Below the pieces are notes generated by a model. That model made no database searches. It was not told the origin of the DNA and was given only the letters and a program-made list of their open reading frames with translations. Source: Oceanibaculum nanhaiense (GTDB lineage Bacteria > Pseudomonadota > Alphaproteobacteria > Oceanibaculales > Oceanibaculaceae). From it: a stretch of 64,000 bases of DNA. Every line of letters begins with the position of its first letter. Position 1 is the first letter of the stretch. Shown here one piece after another: positions 57,519-64,000 of the stretch. Where the stretch lies: contig NZ_MPOB01000001.1 in assembly GCF_002148795.1 (NCBI RefSeq), positions 434,001 to 498,000 on the forward strand. Direction: 5' to 3'. The position numbers were made by a program, and so were the translations under genes.

Positions 57519-59602
57519 TGCGGGTCCTGCTGACCCGTCCCGAACCCGACTCCACGGCGCTGGCCGCGCGCCTGAAAAATGACGGCATCGAGAGTGTGAT
57601 CGCGCCGCTGCTGGAAATCGTGCCGCGCGATCCCGGCCCGCCGCCGGTGCCAATGGACAGCGTGCAGGCCTTGCTTGTCACCTCCGCCAATGCGGCGGAG
57701 CGCCTGCCGTCGGTGACCGAACGCCGCGATGTCCGCGTGCTCTGTGTCGGCGCGGCAACGGCGGAGGCGGCGCGCGCGCAAGGCTTCGATTCCGTGGAAA
57801 GCGCCGATGGCGCCATTGAGGAGCTGACCGCGCTGGCGCTCGGCACGCTCGATCCCAAGGCCGGGCCGGTGCTGCATCTCTCGGGCGAGACGGTGGCCGG
57901 CGACCTCGCCGGCATGCTGCGGCTGGCGGGGTTCGAGGCGCACCGGCTGGTGGTCTATGAGGCCCGTCCGGCGGAGGCCTTGCCGCCCCGCGTGCTGGCG
58001 GAACTGCGGCGGGGGCGGCTGGATGCCGTCCTGTTTTTCTCTCCCCGCACGGCGGAGACCTTTGTTAGGCTGGTCAAATCGGCGGGTCTGGCAGGGCAAC
58101 TCGACAGCGTTGCGGCGGTCGCGATCAGCGACAAGGCGGCGGATGCCTGCCGCACCCTGCCCTGGCGTAGCGTGCTTGTCGCAGCATCGCCCGATTTGCC
58201 GGGCATGATGGCGGCTCTGACCCAGATGGCAACGGCCCAAGCGAAACCGGTGGATGGCGCGATGAGCGAACAGGACAAAGACCAGAAAGCAAAGCCGAAG
58301 CCCGAGTCTGCGAAGCCCGAGTCTGCGAAGCCGGCAGAGTCGACAGCGGTGTCGAAGGCATCGCCTGCCGGTGCGGCGGGCGCGAAGCCCGCAGACAGGA
58401 AGCCGGAAGGCCCGTCTGCCGCTTCCGCTTCTTCCGCCGCTGCTCCGCGCCGCAGCCGCGCGAAACTCTATGGCTATGGCGTGCTGGCGCTTGTCGTGCT
58501 GGCCATCGTTGCCTTCGGAACGCTGCCGCTGTGGCGGCCCACCGTGCAGCCCTATTTGTCGCAGATCGGCATCACCTTGCCGGATCTGACGCCGGCTTCC
58601 GCCGAGGATCAGCGGCTCACCGCCCTGACCGAGCGCGTGGCTGCGCTGGAAGCGACACCCCGCCAGGCCGATACGGCCCCGCAGGAGTTGGCCGATCTGC
58701 GGACGGCGCTGGAGGCGCGCATCACCGGTCTGGAAGAGCGCCAGACCGCGCTGTCCGAGGAAATCCAGCTGGTCCGCGAGATGCTGGCCGGCGAGGGGAC
58801 GGCATCGTCGGCTGCTGCGCCGTCTGCGCTGCCCGCACCGGAAATCATGGATCGGCTGGAAAAGCTGGAACAGCAGGCGCAGGCGCTTGCCCAGGCGCAG
58901 GCCGGGCTGGATGGCGAGGCGCTGCGCGGCCGCGTGGCGGCGCTGGAAACCCGGCTGGCCGATATGCCGCGCACCGACCCGCAGGAGATGAGCCGCCTGC
59001 GCGAGGATCTGGGGGCGCTGAAACAATCCCTGTCGGAGATCGAGACCGGGGCCGGCGAGCGCGAGGCGCTGGTGCTGGCGGCGGCACAGCTTGCCGGACC
59101 GTTGCAGCAGGGGCTGTCCTACGAGATCGAACTGGCGGCGCTGAAGCGCACCGCAGGCGCTGATCCGCTGGTGGCGGAGATCGCCGTGCAGCTTCAGCCC
59201 TATGCAGCGCAGGGTGTGCCGACGCTGGAGGCGCTGCGGCAGCGCTTCCCGGATGTTGCGGGCGAGGCCGTGCGGGCGGCCCGGGTCGGAGAAAGCGACA
59301 GCGTGGTCGGCCAGACCCTGAACCGTATCGCGGGCCTGGTGTCTCTGCGCCGGGTCGGCCAGGTCGAGGGCGATACCGCAGAAGCCCGCATCGCCCGTGC
59401 CGAGGCGGCGCTGGCGCGGGGCGACCTCGCCGCGGTGCTTGGCGATCTGGAGGGGCTTCCCACCGATGCCGCGACCGTCGTCGCCGGCTGGCGCGCCGAT
59501 GCCGAAGCGCGGCTGGCGGCGGACAAGGCGCTGGCCCGCTTGCGTGATCATCTGCTGGCCGGGCTGACCCAGCCTGCGGCCCAGCCCGCGACGAAGCCGT
59601 GA
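57515..59602 (+). CDS. uroporphyrinogen-III synthase fused in frame to a Mic60/mitofilin-like protein
   Basis: 695 residues in one open frame. Residues 1-245 are Hem[41 protein letters not shown] and [17 protein letters not shown] Lys/Pro/Ala/Ser-rich linker (about 250-315) follows, including a 15-bp duplication. A membrane helix lies near 317-340 ([18 protein letters not shown]), a coiled coil to about 510, and a C-terminal mitofilin domain with [13 protein letters not shown]-like [18 protein letters not shown]. Alphaproteobacterial Mic60 homologues shape inner-membrane folds and sit near heme genes. An internal ATG (58262, residue 250) could give a separate Mic60. A true fusion or a lost stop is possible. 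Confidence 0.85.
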   Translation: MMRVLLTRPEPDSTALAARLKNDGIESVIAPLLEIVPRDPGPPPVPMDSVQALLVTSANAAERLPSVTERRDVRVLCVGAATAEAARAQGFDSVESADGAIEELTALALGTLDPKAGPVLHLSGETVAGDLAGMLRLAGFEAHRLVVYEARPAEALPPRVLAELRRGRLDAVLFFSPRTAETFVRLVKSAGLAGQLDSVAAVAISDKAADACRTLPWRSVLVAASPDLPGMMAALTQMATAQAKPVDGAMSEQDKDQKAKPKPESAKPESAKPAESTAVSKASPAGAAGAKPADRKPEGPSAASASSAAAPRRSRAKLYGYGVLALVVLAIVAFGTLPLWRPTVQPYLSQIGITLPDLTPASAEDQRLTALTERVAALEATPRQADTAPQELADLRTALEARITGLEERQTALSEEIQLVREMLAGEGTASSAAAPSALPAPEIMDRLEKLEQQAQALAQAQAGLDGEALRGRVAALETRLADMPRTDPQEMSRLREDLGALKQSLSEIETGAGEREALVLAAAQLAGPLQQGLSYEIELAALKRTAGADPLVAEIAVQLQPYAAQGVPTLEALRQRFPDVAGEAVRAARVGESDSVVGQTLNRIAGLVSLRRVGQVEGDTAEARIARAEAALARGDLAAVLGDLEGLPTDAATVVAGWRADAEARLAADKALARLRDHLLAGLTQPAAQPATKP

Positions 59603-59612
59603 GGATACGGCT

Positions 59613-61049
59613 ATGATCCGCGCAATCCTGTTCTTTGTGAAGCTGGCGCTGCTGGTCGCCGCCGCGGTCTGGCTGGTCGAGCATCCGGGTATGGTCCGTG
59701 TCGATTGGCAGGGCTACCGGCTGGAAACCTCCTTCGGCATTCTGGTGCTGATGCTGCTGGCGCTGGCTGTGCTGCTCTATGTGCTGGTGCGCTTCTACGG
59801 CTCCATCCTGAAGGCACCCTTCGCCTTTCTGAATGCCCGGCAGGAGCGCAAGCGCCGGCAGGGCTATCTTGCGCTGACACAGGGAATGGTGGCGGTCGCC
59901 GCCGGCGATCCGGACGAGGCGAAGCGGCTGGCCCGCAAGGCCGATTCGCTGCTGGACGACCCGCCGCTGACCATGCTGCTGTCGGCGCAGGCGGCGCAGC
60001 TGAATGGCGACGAGGCAGCGGCCGAACGCTATTTCACCGCCATGCTGAAACGCCCGGAAACCGAGTTCCTGGGCCTGCGTGGCCTGCTGACCGCCGCCGT
60101 GCGCAAGCAGGATTCCGCCAAGGCCTTGACGCTGGTGAAGCGTGCACATGAGATCAAGCCGCAGACCGACTGGGTGCTGCGCACCCTGTTCGACCTGCAG
60201 GTGAAGGAAGCGCGCTGGAACGAGGCGCTGGCCACCGTGCAGGAGATGGCGCAGACCAAGCTGCTGTCCGCCGAGACGGCGAATCGCCACCGCGCGGCCC
60301 TGCAGACCGAACGCACGCGCGAGGAAGTCGCCAAGGGTGACACCGGCGAGGCGCTGGACCGGGCGAAGCGCGCGCTGGGCCACAAGGCCGATTTCGTGCC
60401 GGCGGCACTGGAAAAGGCGCGGCTGCTGATCGAGGCCGGCAAGCACAAGCGCGCGGCGAAGCTGATCGAAAGCGTGTGGGCGGTGCGCCCGCACCCCGAT
60501 CTCGTCCCCCTGTACGAACGCTGCTGGCCGGGCGAGAGCGCCCTGCAGCGCATGCGGCGCTTCCAGCATCTGGCATCGCTCAACCCCGATGCGGTGGACA
60601 GCCGGATCGCGGTCGCCGGCGCGGCGCTCGAGGCCCAGCTCTGGGGCGAGGCGCGCGGTCATCTCGACAAGGCGATGGCGGCCGGTGCCTCGGCCCGCGC
60701 CTACCGGCTGATGGCATCGGTCGTCGAGTCCGAATATGGCGATGCCGTGAAGACCCGGGACTGGCTGACCAAGGCCGCCGCGGCGCCGGCCGATCCGGCC
60801 TGGATCTGCGGCAATTGCGGTGCGCAGGCCGAACGCTGGCATGCGGTATGCGGCAATTGCGGCGCGTTTGACAGCCAGGACTGGCGCACGCCGCCACGCG
60901 CAGAGACGGATGCGGTGCCGGCACTCGACGCCCGGGCCGACGCCCGGGCCGGGACCGGGCAGACTCAACGGCCGCCGCAGCCGCCGGTTATCCTGCCGCC
61001 CGCAGCACAGCCGGCGGTAGCGGCAGCAACGCCACCCCGGCCGGATTAA
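59613..61049 (+). CDS. HemY-like protein with TPR domain and zinc-ribbon tail
   Basis: 478 residues. The N-terminal HemY_N part has two membrane helices (FFVKLALLVAAAVWLVEHPG and GILVLMLLALAVLLYVLVRF), then tetratricopeptide-like helical repeats to about 390. Residues about 396-425 hold two CGNCG knuckles (WICGNCGAQAERWH, CGNCGAFDSQDW), similar to the rubredoxin-like tail of LapB. The C-terminal 50 residues are Ala/Pro-rich. The reaction is not known; in heme-producing operons it probably scaffolds or regulates. It lies 10 bases after the fusion gene. Confidence 0.85.
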   Translation: MIRAILFFVKLALLVAAAVWLVEHPGMVRVDWQGYRLETSFGILVLMLLALAVLLYVLVRFYGSILKAPFAFLNARQERKRRQGYLALTQGMVAVAAGDPDEAKRLARKADSLLDDPPLTMLLSAQAAQLNGDEAAAERYFTAMLKRPETEFLGLRGLLTAAVRKQDSAKALTLVKRAHEIKPQTDWVLRTLFDLQVKEARWNEALATVQEMAQTKLLSAETANRHRAALQTERTREEVAKGDTGEALDRAKRALGHKADFVPAALEKARLLIEAGKHKRAAKLIESVWAVRPHPDLVPLYERCWPGESALQRMRRFQHLASLNPDAVDSRIAVAGAALEAQLWGEARGHLDKAMAAGASARAYRLMASVVESEYGDAVKTRDWLTKAAAAPADPAWICGNCGAQAERWHAVCGNCGAFDSQDWRTPPRAETDAVPALDARADARAGTGQTQRPPQPPVILPPAAQPAVAAATPPRPD

Positions 61050-61169
61050 GGGGGCCGGACTAAAGGGCCGGGTAAGGGCATCGGGATTGACCCGGTGCCG
61101 CGTCTCCGCTACGAGGCCTGGCCCATCCGTTCCAGCGCTCCTGTCCTAGCGCCCCTGCGAGGTTTCGAC

Positions 61170-61820
61170 ATGCCTGCCCACCCCGACTTCCCGAATCTGC
61201 ATGTGCTCGATCATCCGCTGATCCAGCACAAGCTCTCCAAGATGCGCAGCCGCGAGACGACGACGATCAAGTTCCGCCTGCTGCTGAAGGAGATCGCGCT
61301 GCTGATGGGCTACGAGATCACCCGCAATCTGCCGATGACGACGGAGCGGGTGGAAACGCCGCTCACCACCATGGACGCGCCGGTGATCGACGGCCGCAAG
61401 CTGGCGGTTGTCTCGATCCTGCGCGCCGGCCTCGGCATGGCGGACGGGTTGCTGGAGCTGGTGCCGGCGGCACGGATCGGCCATGTCGGCCTCTATCGCG
61501 ATCACGACACCAAGCAGCCGGTGGAATATCTGGTGAAGCTGCCTTCTGCGGAGGGACGGCTGTTCATCCTGGTCGATCCGATGCTGGCGACTGGCAATTC
61601 GGCGGTACATGCCGTCGATGTGCTGAACCGGCACGGCGTGCCGGACGAGCATATCCGCTTCATGGCGCTGGTGGCGGCGCCCGAGGGCGTGGCGCAGTTC
61701 AACAAATCGCACCCCAACGTGCCGGTCTATGTGGCGTCGCTGGATGAGAAGCTGGACGAGAATGCCTATATCGTGCCGGGCCTGGGCGATGCCGGCGACC
61801 GGCTGTTCGGCACCAAATAG
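61170..61820 (+). CDS. upp: uracil phosphoribosyltransferase
   Basis: Pyrimidine salvage: uracil plus PRPP to UMP. 216 residues. The PRPP-binding loop is [17 protein letters not shown], with [20 protein letters not shown] and [18 protein letters not shown] upstream and [17 protein letters not shown] as the uracil-binding C-terminus. The ATG at 61170 precedes the domain start; earlier in-frame residues are unrelated. Confidence 0.95.
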   Translation: MPAHPDFPNLHVLDHPLIQHKLSKMRSRETTTIKFRLLLKEIALLMGYEITRNLPMTTERVETPLTTMDAPVIDGRKLAVVSILRAGLGMADGLLELVPAARIGHVGLYRDHDTKQPVEYLVKLPSAEGRLFILVDPMLATGNSAVHAVDVLNRHGVPDEHIRFMALVAAPEGVAQFNKSHPNVPVYVASLDEKLDENAYIVPGLGDAGDRLFGTK

Positions 61821-61834
61821 CGAGGAAGACTCCC

Positions 61835-62386
61835 ATGCCCCTGTCCGAACCGGCCGCACGCGAGAAGCTGCATACCCGCACGGTGACCTGCGAGGGATTC
61901 CGCCGCGCCGACGGGCTGTGGGACATCGAAGGCCACATGACCGACGTGAAGACCTACGGCTTCGACAATAGCTGGCGTGGCCGGGTCGAGCCGGGCGAGC
62001 CGCTGCACGGCATGTGGCTGCGCCTCACCATCGACGAGGATTTCACGATCCGCGCCGCCGAGGCCTTCACCGAATACAGCCCCTACGCGGTCTGCGGCGC
62101 CATTGCGCCGAATTTCCAGGCGCTGGAAGGGCTGACCATCGGGCCGGGTTTCACCCGCAAGGTGAAGGAACTGCTGGGCGGCACGCGGGGCTGTACCCAT
62201 CTGGTGGAGCTGCTGGGGCCGATGGCGACGACCGCCTACCAGACGCTGGTCGGGCAGCGCCGGAAAAAGCCGCAGCCGGAAGACGCGCCGCGGCGCAAGC
62301 CCTGGCATCTGGATACGTGCCACGCGCTGGCCAGCGATGGCCCGATCGTGAAGAAGGATTGGCCGGACTTTTATACCGGCCGCTGA
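61835..62386 (+). CDS. DUF2889 family protein
   Basis: 183 residues with the DUF2889 pattern: LHTRTVTCEGFRRADGLWDI, EGHMTDVKTYGF, EPLHGMWLRLTIDEDFTIRA, and GCTHLVELLGPMATTAYQTL near the end. Function unknown. It follows upp by 14 bases. Its last 16 bases overlap the end of the convergent RHH gene. Confidence 0.85.
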   Translation: MPLSEPAAREKLHTRTVTCEGFRRADGLWDIEGHMTDVKTYGFDNSWRGRVEPGEPLHGMWLRLTIDEDFTIRAAEAFTEYSPYAVCGAIAPNFQALEGLTIGPGFTRKVKELLGGTRGCTHLVELLGPMATTAYQTLVGQRRKKPQPEDAPRRKPWHLDTCHALASDGPIVKKDWPDFYTGR

Positions 62387-62715
62387 GTCCGTTCCGCCGC
62401 AATCTGCTGGCGCGTCATGCCCAGCGCCGCATCCAGCGGGTGGGGCGTCTGCACGGCGGCGGGCGGCCGAAGGCTGTCAATGGGGTCATCCAGCCCGGCG
62501 GCGACCGAGCGGAAATAGGCCAGCGCGAAGACCCGCACCGCCGAGGTCAGGCTGGAGCGGTCGCGCACCTGGTTCACCAGCGTACAGAGCTGGTTGATGC
62601 TGAGATTTTCCCGAAGCGAGATATCGCGCAGCGCGTCCCACATTTCGGGCTCCAGCCGCATGCTCGTCCTGTGTCCGTTCACGACGACGTTATGGCTTTT
62701 CAGGCTCGTGCCCAT
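62371..62715 (-). CDS. ribbon-helix-helix DNA-binding protein
   Basis: 114 residues from ATG 62715 (MGTSLKSHNVVVNGHRTSMR, AAGGG upstream). The RHH-type domain is SMRLEPEMWDALRDISLREN followed by LSINQLCTLVNQVRD, and then SLTSAVRVFALAYFRSVA. It probably binds DNA as a dimer, possibly as a repressor. In-frame starts at 62808 and 62838 would add an Arg-rich segment (PRRRRRSNRE), which is also plausible. Confidence 0.8.
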   Translation of the reverse strand: MGTSLKSHNVVVNGHRTSMRLEPEMWDALRDISLRENLSINQLCTLVNQVRDRSSLTSAVRVFALAYFRSVAAGLDDPIDSLRPPAAVQTPHPLDAALGMTRQQIAAERTQRPV

Positions 62716-62850
62716 TTGCCCTTCGCGGTTGCTGCGCCGCCGCCGCCGGGGCGCCGGACGATTATCTTGGTATGTCAGTGTAGTGGAGCGCTTGATGAAT
62801 GCAACCATGAAATGTCTTTCTTTTTGAAACACCCTCAATGGTTGATGTGC

Positions 62851-63126
62851 TCAGGGTATTTTTTCGTCAGGGGTCTGGGTGGACAGCGACAGGGCATGGA
62901 TTGGCCCGGTCAGCTCTTCCGCCAGCAGCGCATGGATCATGCGCTGGCGCTCGACGCGTGATTTGCCGGCGAACTGCGCGGAGACGATCTCGACGCGGAA
63001 GTGGCTTTCCCCGCCGGGCCGGTGTCCGGCATGACCGACATGACGGTGGGATTCGTCGATGACCGTCAGGCTTTCCGGGGCGAGTCCCTGGCGCAGCTTG
63101 GCTTCTATCGTCTGGGCAACTGTCAT
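62851..63126 (-). CDS. BolA family protein
   Basis: 91 residues: MTVAQTIEAKLRQGLAPESL, ESHRHVGHAGHRPGGESHFR and QFAGKSRVERQRMIHALLAE are the BolA pattern, with the conserved His that helps bind [2Fe-2S] together with a monothiol glutaredoxin. The extra HRPGGESHFRV loop is normal for the class. Divergent from the DnaJ-domain gene, 223 bases away. Confidence 0.92.
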   Translation of the reverse strand: MTVAQTIEAKLRQGLAPESLTVIDESHRHVGHAGHRPGGESHFRVEIVSAQFAGKSRVERQRMIHALLAEELTGPIHALSLSTQTPDEKIP

Positions 63127-63349
63127 GGAATCCTCACTGCCTGTGGTTGCGCCGGCATGGCGATTAACCATTACCGTGATACGAAGAGTAACGTCCGTAC
63201 ACAAATGATAAATCCGCAAACCCCGTATCAAAGCGGAAGATGCCGCCTGATGCGGTCAGCTATGCGGCCGGCTGATGCGGCTGCATGTGCGCCATGTTGT
63301 GCAGTCTCGGCGCTTGCCGGGGATGGGTCGCGCGACCATAATTCCTGTC

Positions 63350-63964
63350 ATGGCACGCACGAAGACAATTGACCCGTGGGAAGAGGAGTGGCGCCGGCGC
63401 TATGCCGAGGCGCAGGCGCATCAGCCGGCCCATCGTATGTGCGAGCATCCCGGCTGTTCGGAGCGGGGCGAATTCCGTGCGCCGCGCGCGCGCGACAAGC
63501 TGAACGAATATCGCTGGTTCTGCCTGGCCCATGTGCGCGCCTACAATGCCGCCTGGAATTATTTCGCCGGCATGAGCGAGCCCGAGGTCGAGGCGCATAT
63601 CCGCCGCGATATTATCTGGGACCGGCCAACCTGGCGGCTGGGCGACGGCCAGCGCGTGAAGGAGCCGAAGAAGGGCTGGCGCGTCTATGATGATTTTGGA
63701 ATCTATGAGGAAAATGTCGGCCCGGATGCCGAGCAGGCCGAGAAAGCGAGGCGTCAGGCGCGCCAGCCTGCCGCCTCACCGGAGGCGCAGGCCGCTGCCG
63801 AGCTGGGGCTGGAATTGCCGATCACCTGGCCGGAAGTGCGGGTGCGCTACCGCCAGCTGGCCAAGGAGAATCACCCTGACATCAATGGCGGCGACAAGGC
63901 CGCCGAGGAGCGGCTGAAATCGATCAATCATGCCTATTCGATTTTGCGAAAGTTCTTATGTTAA
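63350..63964 (+). CDS. J-domain protein with N-terminal cysteine/histidine motif
   Basis: 204 residues. An N-terminal region (MCEHPGCSERGEFRAPRARD, then YRWFCLAHVRAYNAAWNYF) has Cys and His that could bind zinc. The C-terminal J-domain is at about 145-204: LPITWPEVRVRYRQLAKENH, with HPD (KENHPDINGG) and EERLKSINHAYSILRKF. It should activate an Hsp70. The ATG at 63350 is chosen; earlier in-frame residues from 63275 lack family features. The remaining 36 bases of the window contain no further gene start that I can support. Confidence 0.9.
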   Translation: MARTKTIDPWEEEWRRRYAEAQAHQPAHRMCEHPGCSERGEFRAPRARDKLNEYRWFCLAHVRAYNAAWNYFAGMSEPEVEAHIRRDIIWDRPTWRLGDGQRVKEPKKGWRVYDDFGIYEENVGPDAEQAEKARRQARQPAASPEAQAAAELGLELPITWPEVRVRYRQLAKENHPDINGGDKAAEERLKSINHAYSILRKFLC

Positions 63965-64000
63965 AAAACGCGATGCGTAACCCTGCCCGATTGCGCTAGC

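Noticed and set aside
63180-63290. CTGATGCGG repeat pair before the J-domain gene
   Set aside because: Two short copies only; chance is likely at this base composition.

Overview
The window is GC-rich chromosomal DNA from an alphaproteobacterium, most likely of Rhodospirillales type. The argument is gene order. It carries ffh-rpsP-rimM-trmD-rplS next to leuCDB, an RNase D gene followed by lptC-lptA-lptB-rpoN-hpf-ptsN, hsp20 next to a DUF1150 gene, a long-chain S16 protein, a complex I NDUFA9-like protein, and hemC-hemD-mic60-hemY beside tsaD. I see no prophage, insertion sequence, CRISPR array or rRNA. One tRNA gene (Leu, CAG anticodon) is present.

Layout. 1-2.9 kb: a TRAP dicarboxylate-type transporter. 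2.9-5.1 kb: an ECF sigma factor, its membrane anti-sigma factor, a predicted small RNA and a secreted DUF4168 protein. 5.2-9.2 kb: a zinc-ribbon protein diverging from ftsE-ftsX, a YdcF-like protein and a PlsC-like acyltransferase. 9.3-11.7 kb: class II ribonucleotide reductase. 11.7-19.1 kb (minus): leucine biosynthesis and the SRP/ribosome/tRNA-modification cluster. 19.3-24.2 kb: small proteins, a cold-shock protein, a 24-residue membrane peptide, then dapF-mtaB-ftsY. 24.2-31.1 kb: sensor kinase, sugar-acid catabolism pair, GST, amidase and HAD hydrolase. 31.2-33.1 kb: CHAP lipoprotein, an AT-rich patch and the heat-shock hsp20-DUF1150 pair. 33.2-39.3 kb (minus): ptsN, hpf, rpoN, lptBAC, RNase D and tRNA-Leu. 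39.5-48.4 kb: NDUFA9-like protein, uppP, glutamate synthase gltD-gltB and a GST. 48.4-55.3 kb: small metabolic genes and heme A synthase. 55.4-61.0 kb: tsaD diverging from the heme/Mic60 operon. 61.1-64 kb: upp, DUF2889, RHH, BolA and a DnaJ-domain protein.

The strongest non-obvious signal is at 2.9-4.75 kb. The same bipartite promoter, GGAATA-N15-CGTC(C/T)A, occurs three times with identical spacing. One copy lies before the ECF sigma gene. One lies just after the anti-sigma gene, where it would fire into an 86-nt segment with a C-rich-loop hairpin, an anti-Shine-Dalgarno-like stretch and a strong intrinsic terminator. The third lies immediately after that terminator, before the DUF4168 gene. 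This looks like a compact autoregulated stress module of sigma, anti-sigma, sRNA and secreted effector.

Other signals worth checking are a ROSE-like RNA thermometer on hsp20, a pair of related 28-bp operators exactly 84 bp apart between uppP and gltD (one interlocked with a second palindrome), an in-frame HemD-Mic60 fusion, and a 24-codon hydrophobic gene with a strong ribosome binding site.
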